Source of the DNA: Whalleya microplaca
Lineage: Eukaryota; Ascomycota; Sordariomycetes; Xylariales; Xylariaceae
Direction: 5' to 3'
Length of the DNA: 64,000 nt
Assembly (NCBI GenBank): GCA_022497155.1
Contig: MU385723.1
Location: 744,001 to 808,000, forward strand
Program-made: the position numbers and the translations under genes
In this document: piece by piece, positions 33,588 through 45,192 of the stretch
Layout: each line of letters starts with the position of its first letter
How positions within the stretch are numbered: position 1 is the first letter of the stretch
Notes under the pieces: model-generated
What the model saw: the letters and a program-made list of their open reading frames with translations, nothing else
The model's database searches: none
Told to the model about the DNA's origin: nothing

Positions 33588-36500
33588 GATGTTGTTGAGT
33601 CCTAAGGAAACCAGTAGTCTTAGTTTTGAGTGAAGAGTAGAAGCAGCATGTCTAGTTATCGATGGAGATGTGTTGGAGAGAACTGCGGCTCAGTGCGGCG
33701 TGGCCGCCGTTGTTTAAACCTTGTTTGTGAGGCGGCAGTGCCCAGAAGCGACAGGTTTGGGGTAGAAGCCTTAGAATATGACAGAGTTGAAGACTAAGAT
33801 CTAGGACTAGGTATGAGATTCTCAAAAGAGAGTTAAAGGCAAAGAATACCTAGGTTTCCCTTGGAAATTGTGACGAATATGAATATGGGGTCGGCTCTCG
33901 GGTGCATCCACTCGGAGCACCTGGCAGGCCGTGTATTATCTCCGCGGGTGATCAGATGATATGAGGACTTAGATGCTGGAATTGCTTCATTTTGCGAACC
34001 CAATTGGACCAAATAATTCTGATGGGATAGGTGCACCCATTGTGCGGATAAGCGGCTCTGTTCCAACGCCTATTACCTGCCGGCTGCTAGCCTGGCTGCT
34101 ACTAGCCTGCGTAGCTGCGCCCCTAGCTGACGAATGTTGAAGAGAGAAACAAATGCCTGCTCACCTGAAATCCAGGGCTTAGTTTTAATGCCAAGAAATC
34201 CAATGTGAGTAGCTTGGCAATGAACCGCGCGCTTGGAAAGCTAAGACGATCGGGGAAAGACTGGTCAGTAATCTCGTGCCGCGTTCCGATGTAACTATAA
34301 TCAACGTGATTCGATTTCGAATTTCCGAGGCGATCTGAGAGCGGCCTAAGGTCGAAGAGAAGGGAAAGGAGTCAAGTCTGCAAGTGTAGCCAGGGCGGGG
34401 GAGTGAGCTGGTTTAAGAATGCATATGTAGGGTTTTCGGAAGAGGTTATGGTTTAACACAAAGATGCTTTAGTCTCGGGGTCTGACTGCAGACGGCCCTT
34501 GAAGTAGCAGTTGGGTGCGTCACATAGGCTGATAGGTCGGTTATCGGCGCAGCAAGTGATGGGATGCGCTGGATGCTGACTCGCTTTTCATGATCCAATG
34601 TCTCACAGAGTCGGGAGGACTTTTGCCGCCATTTGTACTGTAGAGCTACAGGTCCGCAGGTTTGGAACAGTTGGAAACATGCCGAATTGGTTGGGCCTGT
34701 GGCAACTGGCAGCTGTTCATCCGGCTAATCGGAATCCAAGATACACGCTTGTGCACTGGCTGGCTGGCGCTGACTGGGTAGCTAATTGCTAACTGCGAAC
34801 TTGCTGTCTGCTAACCTGGCAGCAATCGTCAACACTGAGCCGTGGATCCGAGTGTCGATTAACGTCAAGATCGTGCTCTATTGGTATCTTCGAGAATAAC
34901 GTTAATCGAAAGTTAGACCAGCACACGTAAACTGTACTGTACCCGACTATTCTAGATACATACGAATCTATAGTCATTATGCATCTTTCCTACCGGTGAG
35001 TAATTGGGGACCTTAGGTATGTACTACATGTAACATATGTACGTTCCGAATGACAGGATTCGGAACTCTGGCACGCCTTTGAGGGCTTTCCACGCCAGCA
35101 AAGCTGCGAACCTTCTCTGCTTCTGTGTTAAGGTTGTCTCGGGGATGCAGCTGAGATGTTTCTGCGCTGATGTAATTGGCTAGTTCTATTGGTAAATCCT
35201 TGGAACGTGCTTGAGGGGCTGGTGGCCCGTGACATGATACAGAGCGCTTGGCGAACGTTAAAAACGACCCAGGCAGCCAGGTCCAGAATACCGGGGCCCT
35301 AGATTATTCCAGTCCCAAGCCGACTACCCGGTAAGGTTCGTACCTACCTGAGTACCTGGATACGTAATATTAACTCAAATTACAGAATGGAATACATGTA
35401 CAGATATCCTGTACACAATAATAAAAGTGCAGGTCATTACAACTCATACAGAATCGCTATACATGACTGGAAGTCAGATCGTTCACTTCCGACGTATTGC
35501 GACGAAGACCAACACCAACATGCGTAGACACTATCATGACTCTTCCATCGGCAAGGGTTCAGGTGGTATCTCATGCACGTTTGTTGAACCCAGGCACATC
35601 GCACGTTTAACCACGTTTATTCCGTGGTGGCAGTTGATGACGTCTTGGTGTAGGGTAACACCACGTCTCCTGTAACCCTTTTATAACCTCATTCCAGGTT
35701 CTGAAAGGTGGAATGGATTGATCTCTGCCAGTTCTCTGGGCTACTAGCGTGCCCTCTGGGCGTGGTGTGGCGCACTACGTAGTAATAGCCGGCGCTAGTA
35801 GACATCTCCCGGATATCAGAGCCGCCTGTGTCTTTACTAACAGGTTGTTAGTAACCACTTAATAAGTAAGTTAGTTCTGCGTCTCGAGAACTCCGCAGTT
35901 CTACCCACTTTCTACATATAGGTATCCTTGAATCAGATCACTACGTATGTTGGTATTGTCAACCACATGTTCGAGTGGCACAACATATGGACATCAACAT
36001 GTTCCAACCCTAGTGAGATAACAGCCTCGACTACTGCCACTCACACATCCTATCACACCATTCGAGTGACCCCGACGGTGTGGTACACGACATCTAACCA
36101 GTGTACTGTCCCCTATATGCGAAAGTTGTAATACATAGTATTATGGCCACAAAGTGTAGGTATATACCTGCTATTTCAACATGCTTCAACAATAATTCGG
36201 TATCGATTGTCCTGGTTCCTCTTACACAACAATTTCGCAAGTCTCGGTGCTGCCTTAGCTAGATCATCTTGATTATTTGCCGTTGCAAGAAGCTTCCCCC
36301 TCCGGACTATCTTGTGTATTGTCTAAGACATATAACTTGAACACAGTCCTCATCCTCCTACCGCTCTCCTTAGACGTTCCCCGAGGAAACTAATGCATCG
36401 CCTACGGACAACTTCCTTTTAGCTTGACGACATTCGACCGACCTTAGTTTGACGAGCTAGTACCTATTTGGAGTGCTAGCTAGTTCGATACTGGGGGTGG

Positions 36501-38743
36501 ATACAGGTAGTCCTCGGTGAAGGCGCTATGGATCGCGCTACGATGGCAACGTCATGTCCGTAAGAAGCCTCGCAGTGAGCCTAGCATTCCCAACTATGTT
36601 CGACTTGACTTAGCGTTGACTATCGCGTGAAACGAGCCTTATCAAGCAGTGCTCGACGTTCCATTTTGTCGACTACCCGACTTCGAGTAGCCTAAATAGT
36701 TGGCCGTCTAACTGAGAAATGGTTAGTCGGGGCTTAGCCTTCACCAAGAGATCAATCTGGCTGGGCTTAGATCTTGATCGTCTGGGTATCGGCATCGCCG
36801 TTTGCAGTAAACAAGTTCTTTATACGAGTGAACGTCATACCGCGCACCAATCTCTTTCTTGCAGCTAATTGCGACAGTAGCCTGAATAGTATATTCATTG
36901 GGGTTGCCGTTATATGCAGACCTACCGCATCGAGGGCCATGAAGAGATGGGGATATGCTTCAGGGTGCATGGTAGACAACCTGAGAAGATCAACCAAACC
37001 AAACCTGCATATATAAGCCCTAAATATGATGTTTCCAGTGAACTTCTACTAAGGAAAGGATCCTGTTCGGTATGACACCGTTCGGTCTCTCCTTTGGAAA
37101 GGATTTTTGAACAGACCCCAACTCCAAGGCCCACTTGGTGCTTCTGAAGCTGGACTTGATCAACGCTCTGTAGTGACTCTAAAACATAGTGACTCAAACG
37201 GCTGATCAAGATGTCAAAAGCGTGATGACTTAATATGACAGGATTACAATAGTGTCAAGTATTTTGCTGTTATAGCATGGTTCGCATTATCGAGTATATT
37301 GAACAGTAACTGTGCGTACTATGTCACCTCTGAACGCGACATATTGAAGATCTTTGCAGTAGCAGAGGCATGATGGCGGTTTTGTCCGCCCCTACAGGAA
37401 CGTGAGAAGAATGAAATTGTATTAGGGACTTGTTGATGTGCTAAAGCAGATAGATATAAAATAACGAGAAGAGATACCACGGAAATAGGGGCCATAATAG
37501 CGTAGTTAAAGGACAGTAATACGTTGTAGATCTAGGTGCTACGGAAGTTATTCAATGGTTAAAGAATTTAATTGTAAATGGACTTCACATCTAAGATACT
37601 CAATGAACTAGGCTATTATTAATCATTAAAGTCTTTAGTGGTTTACTAGAAGTCGACAAGGGCAAAACTCTTGCTATGAATATTTCTATTGCAACGAGGA
37701 GATTGTAATTTACATTGATATAGGGCTGTGAAGTTCCATTTGTAACCAATATATAAGAGGAAAGAAGTTCTGCTTTGTAATAAGTATGGGAAGCGCTCGG
37801 AACTAGTAGATTATTACAACTTCCTCAAGCGTAGCTCCCGCAACAATTCACCAAAGCATAAAGGAGTCCCCTAAACATTGCTACACAAAAATGTAGAAGC
37901 TCTGTCCACTCAGTGTGATATGTCACCTAGAATAAAACCTTTAGTTACCTAGAGATAAGTTTAAAACGACGGTAGATTTCAACGATTCGTGTCATCGCTT
38001 CCCTGGTAGAGCTAAAGATAACGAGAAATCCGGCTCGAATAACCTAGATGGCGCCCTAGTCTAAGAAAGCGGTAAGTACCTAATTCGGTTTGATACAGAA
38101 ATCAAGTACATTCTTTACTATAGCTTCTATATATAGGGGCCAATCTGACCTGTCGTATCAGGGGTAAATATAAAGACAAAGAAAAGAAAGCTCGTGGTAT
38201 TAACCATGGCGATTAGTTGACTCTAGGACGAGACTCTAACAAGTGTCTGTTCTGGTTCTACCTGCGGCTGAAGGTAAAAGGGCCAAATTATAGTGTCGTA
38301 GCCTTGTGCTACGAAGACAACAGATATATGATATATCATGTTATCAGTGTAGACTTCCCGTTCCTAGTCTACCAAGTATCGAAAACAGTGACCACGATGA
38401 GCCAGGATATATATATGAAACATATGACCTGTATCACTAGCATGATACGCAACATATCCAATGTGAAGGCCAGGGTTTGACAGCGAACAAAGGAAAGCGT
38501 CTGGAGTAGAAGCGGTCATGGAGTCTCCTAACTGTCCAGCTGTGTCCTGGCCCAAAACTCCTATCCATGACGGACAGCGCAGTACACTTTGAACCCCCCC
38601 CCCCCCCCCAAGGTCTGATACTGTTAAAAAACACCTCCTATAGCTCACTCTACTAGTATTCCGCCATCGTCATCTTCCACTCCCCAGCACCACACCTACC
38701 CACTAACCCCCTATCCCTCATCCCCTATCCCCACCACACCACC
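33588..38743. other. 5.2-kb interval with no supported gene
   Basis: The first 300 bases are probably the promoter of the hypothetical gene at 33096-33587. Beyond that, open frames are short and unrecognisable (35427-35675, 35928-36131, 36767-37209). Around 35620-35680 there is a short interrupted palindrome (gacgtcttggtg...acaccacgtc) followed by ttttataacc. From 37200 to 38500 the DNA is very A/T-rich. A C-homopolymer lies at 38594-38609. Decayed transposon sequence is likely but could not be identified. Confidence 0.4.
38594..38609 (+). repeat. C16 homopolymer upstream of the Cys-rich membrane protein gene
   Basis: A run of about 16 cytosines ends 134 bases before the start codon at 38744. 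The region between is C/A-rich (cccctatcccc, ccaccacacc), as is common for fungal leaders. Homopolymers of this length are prone to length change and to sequencing error, so the exact count is uncertain. Confidence 0.8.
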
Positions 38744-39809
38744 ATGTCCTCACCACAAAACCCCCCACAACCAGACCTCAGCCTCTACTGCCCCCAAGGC
38801 GGCACCTTCTACATCTGCACCGACCCCAACTCCCCGCGCTTCCTAGGCTGCTGCGCGCAGGACCCCTGTTCCTCAGGGTGTCCACCCGAGGCGTTGCGTC
38901 CGGCAGCCAGCTTCGCAGAGTACCCAGGTAGGCCCCAGAGCTGCATGGCACCGTATGATTCCAGCAAGTGGTACACGTGCGCGCAGGCCTCGCCGAAGTT
39001 CCTGGGCTGTTGTCGGCGGGACCCGTGTAATGAGGGGTGCGCGGACGAGGATCTGTTGCCCGCGCGACTGGCGGATGATGAGGCGAGCGCGGCGCCGTTC
39101 TTGTCGGTTTCAAGGGCTTGGGGGTCGACTACTGAAGGTACGTCGACGGGGGTTGCCACGCAGAGGCAGACGATGACGGAGACGGCGGGTGGGGAGGCTA
39201 CGGGGGGAGGGGAAGGAGGTGGTGCTGGTGGAGGAGAGACGTCCGAGGGCCCGGGGGCCAACACTGGGTTGATCGTCGGTGTCACCATGGCTGGGGTCGT
39301 AGTCCTGCTTGTGGTGACAGGGGTTATACTCTGGAAGAGGCGACGGGATGACAACACCCGACATCAGCGGCCTCGCTCGCCTGGGGATAGCCAGCCGGAG
39401 CCGGAGTTCAGAGTACCACGACGACTACAGCTGATTCCACCGCGAAGTAAGCACTCACAAGCCAAGACACACTTTACAGCACGACTGTGGGCTAATCGAT
39501 AGTTACGTCCCAGACCCCGTCCCGAGCAGGCAGGCCTCGGTCAATTCAACAGCCAACCGATCCTCATCGCCCAAGCCTACGCAAGACGACCCCGCAAGCC
39601 TCCGGTTCCCAAACCAGAGAGAGCTGGGTCCAGAGACATCGGCCTCGGGGTCACGCGCCGCACCAGATCCCCTCGCCCGCCAGCCGTCGCAGGTCTTCAA
39701 CCTTGGTGCGAAGGAGTGGAAGCCCTGGCGGCCCAAAAGCGAGAACTTGGAGCCGGCGCATGAGCTGGAGGGCGAGATGATCCAGATAGGACTTTCTAGG
39801 AGTCGCTGA
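38744..39809 (+). CDS. Single-pass membrane protein with duplicated Cys-rich module
   Basis: Exon 1 starts at 38744 and gives two copies of a Cys-rich module near residues 15-55 and 66-105. The shared pattern is Tyr-x-Cys, then SPxFLGCCxxDPCxxGC and a Leu-x-Pro-Ala end. A Thr/Gly-rich stalk follows (GGEATGGGEGGG), then one membrane helix (LIVGVTMAGVVVLLVVTGVILW) and a basic KRRRDD stop-transfer. The C-terminal tail is Pro/Ser/Gln-rich. The best-coding second exon ends at TGA 39807-39809 with ...HELEGEMIQIGLSRSR. Joining it in frame needs the intron 39413-39479 (total 332 residues). A stronger-looking intron, 39447-39504, leads into another frame and a different basic tail. No signal peptide is evident, so the module side of the membrane is unproven. 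Similar N-terminal Cys modules occur in many uncharacterised fungal membrane proteins. Confidence 0.75.
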
Positions 39810-40064
39810 TGAGGCAGTCGCCTTATGGGTTCTTGGAGTCTTCTTGCTTGTGGTTCTCATTTTGGGTAATGGGGATTTCCTCTAGTGAGACTAGATTCTT
39901 GACGGAGAGGAGCGACAAGAGGAGGCGATTATACGTAGATAGAAACTTTAGCTGCATGTTAACTTAACATACGCTTCTCGTATGTCATAGGTGCTGTCTC
40001 AAAGATCTAGGTTCATTATAAGGATATCTCATAAATTTATACACGTATCTAATTACTCATAAGC

Positions 40065-42592
40065 CTAGGCTCCCCTTGTGCTCATGCTCGGCGGCACATC
40101 ACTGTCGCCCGTTCCCCACGTCGGACTCTCCTTATCACCCAGCGTCAGTTCCAACGTGCCACCATTCAGGAAGAAGCTATGAGTAAGGTAATTCCTGGTG
40201 TAAACCTCCCCATCCAACGTCGCGTTTTGTATATATATGTTCTCGTACGCGGCGTCGAAGTTGATGTTCGTTATGGTCGCCGTTTTGCCCGTCATCCGAT
40301 TGGTAACCGAGACGGAGCGGAAGAAAGGGGGCGTGATGAAGTAGACATCCTGACCCGGGTTGGGGAATATCCCCATCATCGACAGCGCGACGAAGGACCC
40401 CATGGCCCCCGAGTCGTCGTTGCCCGGTATGCCCGCCGTCGTGGTGTTGAACTGGCTCGGTATGTAGTAGTGGATGCGCTCGGCGGATTTGCCTGGACGG
40501 CCCGCGTAGTGGTATTGGTATATATTTAGGAAGGCTTGTTCGTCGCCTACGTAGAGAAGACCGCTCTCGTGAAGATAGTCCAGACGGCTGACGAAACTGT
40601 CGGGGCCGCCGAGGGTATTGATTAGCGATGCCATGTCATGAGGTGCGAAGAGCGTGTAAAGCCAAGAGCTGCCTTCGTAGGTTTCATGACCACTGGGGTT
40701 TAAGTAACACTGGTCGAAGCTTAGGAGAGGCGAACAAAAGATGGGGTTTTGGTAACCCCAAGTACCATTGAGATACTTTGGTTGTAAGAAGCCAGTGAAC
40801 CCTGTATCCGTACCGTTGATATCCGAGGGTTGATCAGGATTGTATAAATTGATCCAGTTTCCAGCTCGCTCAACATATTTCTCGTAATCATCCTGCTTGC
40901 CTAGCGCCTCTGCCATCTGGGCGATGCAGAAGTCGTTATAGGCATACTCCACCGTACGAGAGATGCTCCGTGTGAAAAGTCCGTTCCCGTAAGGGTCGAA
41001 GTCATCGGCGGGGATATAACCATACTTCTTCCAACTGTTCAATCCCCCGCGACCCTCATAATCCCACACCGGAGGCTCAGACTCGGCATCCTTTATCAAA
41101 GCCTCATAACCTGTATCCCAATCTATATCCTGTGTTATGTTCTTCAGGTACGCATCAACTAATACGACGTCGGCATTGGAACCCCCCTGAGTCCATCCCT
41201 TACAGAGAGACATTCGACAGTCTGGCAGCCACCCCTCGTGACGGTATATATCGATAAGAGAGCGGATCATTAGGGTCTGCGAATAAGGGTCTACTAGTGT
41301 GAGGAAGGGGTGGATGCTTCTGAAAGAATCCCATATGCAGTAATAGGAGTCGTAGTACGGCTCGTCGCTCTCCCAAAGAGGGTTCTCGCCAGTATAGTCC
41401 TGCGGGCTAAGCATAGCTCTGTACACACCGCTCCAAAAGATGGTCTGCATGTCAGAATTTTCAAAACCTGCTGCATCGATGCTTAACACCGAGAGTTTAT
41501 CTTTCCAGACATCTTCCGCAGTGGCCAGAGTGTCCGAGAAGCTAAACTCTGGAATTTCAGTCTCTGCGGTAGCACAAGCTTGGTTCACGCTCTTGAATGA
41601 AAGCCCGACGCGAACTGTAACCGTGGTGCCAACTTCGACTTCGTTGAACCGGACGAAAGTACCCGCGGGCAGAGGAGGGGAGTTGCTGTCTGTTCCAACG
41701 GTGATGGTCTTTGGGTCGCTCCCGGCTCGGGTATTGATGAATACACCAGAATCCCGAATGATGCTGCTTTGAGGGAAATCAACACAAAAATGCAATGTGT
41801 AATCACCAATACCAAAGCTCGGAGCAAATGTTCCATTACCAGTCATTCGACCAGTGGTAGCATCCACGGCTGCACTGCCACTGGAACGAGTATTAGGTAG
41901 ATCCGAGAGGTCGACAATAAATAAGGGACTCAAGGGAGCATCCACCGTGGCATTACCTGTGGCATTCCCATGAAAGGTAAAGGTATAGAGTGCAGTGTGG
42001 TTTGTGGCTGTGATCTCTGCCTTTATCCCTGATTCGAGCTCAAGGGTGAAATAGCCAGGACGAGCAGAAACACTGTCATTTACAACCAGAACGCTGCGAT
42101 TGACCTTCGGGAACATGCAGCCATTGACCTCATCTCCAGCGCAGCCCGGATAGACAAATATGGGAAAGTTGCCTAGTGATGAGGCGCCGCCAGTTCCAGA
42201 GTCGTGCATATGAGAGAAACCGCTAACTGGACTGCCATTTGAGGCATAACCGCCTTGGCTGTCACTAGTACTATCTGCAACTGCTTTGGCCATGCCTATA
42301 TAGTTGTCAGTGGGCTTCGATATATGATGCCCTCGTCTGTGATGATTTTCAAGCTTACCGAAAGGCAATGTCGCCCCAGCGAAGACGTGACCTGCAGTCT
42401 GCATAAGTATTTACCCTCATACTAACAAATGACAAACGAAAACGTACCGCCATTCCGAGTACCAATGAGGGGATCGACAAATCCGTAGGCCTCTGGTGTT
42501 GAAGAGTTGCTGTTATAACCGCTAATCAGCTTTGCCTGTAACGAATGGAATAAGATGGTCGCAAGGAAATATAAGAATGAGTGTATAGCCAT
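40065..42592 (-). CDS. Secreted GH92 alpha-1,2-mannosidase
   Basis: Three exons (42592-42448, 42391-42359, 42295-40065) give 802 residues. Residues 1-20 (MAIHSFLYFLATILFHSLQA) are a signal peptide. The GH92 hallmarks are the opening FVDPLIGTRNGGHVFAGATL, then PFGMAKAV, GFSHMHDSGTGG, YLKNITQDIDWDTGYEAL and, near the end, GNDDSGAMGSF and GIFPNPGQD. GH92 enzymes are calcium-dependent exo-alpha-mannosidases acting on N-glycan or cell-wall mannans. The fungal ones are secreted. The middle exon is only 33 nt and encodes the start of the HVFAGATLPFG motif. Its borders are fixed by phase on both sides. Length is normal for the family (about 750-800). No secreted-enzyme neighbours were seen. Many Asn-x-Ser/Thr sites fit an extracellular protein. 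Confidence 0.95.
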
Positions 42593-43904
42593 TTTTGTAA
42601 GTCTATATTGCTATTTCTATTAAAAAGCCCCGTAACTACCAAAGTCGAGCTCTCAATTAGGGAGTAGAGACTATAAAGTAGACAATGAGGAGTCACCCGC
42701 TCTTATCAGCCCGCTTAGTCTAGTATAGGAGAGTGATGTCGCATCGGCGGGGTGCAGTTACCCCAAGTCAAAGATAGATATAATCTCGTATGTCGGTCTC
42801 CTTGCGAGCTGAGGGAGGTGTGGAGGTAGTTGTGCTTATCACTTTTTTAACGTGTGGACTTTCGCTTCTGTGATATTTAGCGGGCTAACATACCAAGTAA
42901 TCAGTGGTGGCTAACATGGGTGGAATTCCAAAAGCTGCTAGAATACTACAAGTTCTTTCCCGACTGTTGAACTGTTGGATTTACTAATGAAGTGAATGCT
43001 TGTTTAGAAGCTGAAAGCATTTTAGTATATCAGCTAGTTCTAAGCTATATTGTTGTTGAGTGCAATATACCTAGGTAGAGAGACGGAGACGGGCATTGCT
43101 TCTGTGCACCAATAGAGACTGGGTATATTGACTATATGGTCATTGAAGCAACCAAATATGAGGGTTGAATGGCCGATGAAGTCGTCTCAACTCTAAGCCC
43201 CCTTCAATATTGAACTTTGACATCAACCATGAGCGAAGAGGTGCGGTTTTGGTGACTCCTGACGTATTTCCGGGCATCGCTCACACACTGCCGTCTTGCA
43301 TAGGAGTCGAAAAGATTTGGTTAATATCCATGACCAAGCATAAGGACAACTTGCGGAATAATAGAAACATCTGAAATTGAGTTTTTCAGGGGCGCAAAAA
43401 GTAAGAATTCGATATGCTTATAAGTCAAACACAATAAGTACCTACGTGTTCAAAAGGTTTGTCGTCAAGAGCTGTGCCGCTCACATATAGGCGGAAGTAT
43501 CTTACATGACCGCCCTATCAGCCTACCTATCAGCCTATTGAGATACAGCACTGAGAGCACTGAGCACAGGTGCACTGGTAGGTGGTACCCACTTCCGTAA
43601 AGCGGAAATACCCCATTCCGCTCGAGTTTCTGATTGGTTCAAAAAGCCCCCGCGGGAAGCTGTAGCAGGGGTGCGGACGGCAGCTAAGAAGAAAAAATAA
43701 AAAATAAAAAATAAAAAATTTCGAGCCTCGAAATTTCCAAAAGACGGAACAATCGATTGATCAACCAGACTGAATCGGCCTCAGTCCACACACCACATAC
43801 CCACGACCGCCGGCGACAAAACCACCCAATTGACGACCTCGCACCTCGATCTTCCCACACACCCCTCAGATAACAAGCCACCACGAGCGGCAGGCCGAAA
43901 CAAA
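42593..43904. other. Divergent promoter region, GH92 / NHP2
   Basis: The two genes are transcribed away from each other across 1.3 kb. The GH92 side is A/T-rich. From about 43480 the sequence becomes richer in G/C, with an A-tract repeat and a 21-bp palindrome listed separately, then a C/A-rich leader before the NHP2 start at 43905. No gene is supported between. Confidence 0.4.
43686..43736. repeat. AAAAAT tandem array ending in a 21-bp palindrome
   Basis: Several units of A-tract plus T (aaaaaat, about 43691-43718) run directly into AAATTTCGAG-C-CTCGAAATTT (43716-43736), a perfect 10-bp inverted repeat with a one-base centre. It lies about 170 bases upstream of the NHP2 start codon. The A-tract may exclude nucleosomes, and the palindrome could be a dimeric factor site. 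Both roles are inferred. Confidence 0.6.
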
Positions 43905-44701
43905 ATGGGTGCGTCGAAGCCGGAGAAGAAGGAGAAGAAGGACAAGAAGCGCAGCGAGGCCGACGGCGTCGCCAAGTCCAGCAAGAAGGACAAGAAAGAG
44001 AAGAAGGGAAAGAAGGACAAGCTCAAGCACGCCGTCACCGCCGCGCTCGATGACGGCGCCCCGTCCGTGGTAGCGGCTCGTGTGAAGGGCGACGACGACG
44101 ATGCAGAGGAGACCAAGGTCCTGGCCCCCGTGGTCGGCGCCCTCGTGCCGTTCGCGCGGCCGCTGGCGGACGAGAAGGCCACCAAGAAGATCATGAAGAG
44201 CGTGCGGAAGGGTACGTTATCAACACCTTGACACCTCGCCCTTCCTGTTTTATACCTACTCTGGGGGCGACATTGCTAACTAAGACTTGCACCTCTGCAG
44301 CGGCGAAACACAAGACCCTCAAGCGCGGCGTAAAAGAAGTCGTCAAGTCGCTGCGCAAATCACCCACGGCGGGGCCGGGCAACACGGCGATCCCGGGCGT
44401 GGTGGTGCTGGCGGGCGACATCAGCCCGATGGACGTGATCAGCCACATCCCCGTGCTGTGCGAGGACGTCAACGTGCCGTACATCTTCGTGACGTCGCGC
44501 GCCGAGCTCGGCGCCGCGGGCAGCACCAAGCGCCCCACGAGCGTCGTCATGGTCACGGAGAAGCGGACCGGCGGTGGCAAGAAGCAGTTGGACAAGGTCG
44601 AGGAGGGGGCCGAGGGAGACGATGGCGAGGACTTCGCTGAGGTGTACCGGGATCTGGTTAAGCTGGTCGAGAAGGAGAGCAAGCAGCTCAAGTTCACATA
44701 G
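43905..44701 (+). CDS. NHP2: H/ACA snoRNP protein Nhp2 (L7Ae/L30e family)
   Basis: Two exons (43905-44211 and 44301-44701) give 235 residues. A Lys-rich N-terminal extension (EKKEKKDKKR and similar) precedes the L7Ae-type RNA-binding domain (about residues 80-205). That domain has SVRKAAKHKTLKRGVKEVVK, GVVVLAGDISPMDVISHIPVLCED and VPYIFVTSR, followed by TKRPTSVVMV. Nhp2 is one of four core proteins of H/ACA snoRNPs, which guide pseudouridylation of rRNA in the nucleolus and are needed for telomerase RNA in some organisms. The intron starts GTACGT and ends CTGCAG, and it joins in phase within the conserved RKAAKHKTL. The domain is intact. The basic extension is longer than in yeast, and a further acidic stretch (EEGAEGDDGED) lies near the C-terminus. 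Confidence 0.95.
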
Positions 44702-45192
44702 GCTTGACTACGATATGTCAATCCTCGTTACGAAGACGTGATGGAGATCTGGTAACCTCGACCTCTGGGATTTCTGCAGTTTGTCGTGGGGTCTAATTGA
44801 TATTATCACACAGTCTTCGGACCTTCAAGCCGCTCGCTGAGGGTATCATCGGTGTATATTACACACTGCTTTGGTTTAGTCACATAAGGATGGCTATAGG
44901 CGTTGGGGGTAATACTCATGTTTCGTTACGGAATGCACAAATTATCATGAAAATCTGACTTGGAGACTACGGGAACATTTTGCTTTAGTCATTGATTGAA
45001 ACACTCCTGCCACATAGGGTGGTTGGGAAAACGATGCGTTTTAACGTTATATAATGTATTGACAAGTACACAGCTATGGGTAGCTACCCGGTCCTTCCAG
45101 TTTCCCGCCGCCATCCCAGTAGACACAGCAAGGAAAGAGAGCTAAGGAAACATATACCCGAATCTCATTACATCATGATACACAATCGTTAT
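44702..45192. other. Spacer between convergent NHP2 and DUF1761 genes
   Basis: About 490 bases of shared 3' flank, A/T-rich after 44840. No RNA gene or protein frame was recognised. Confidence 0.35.
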
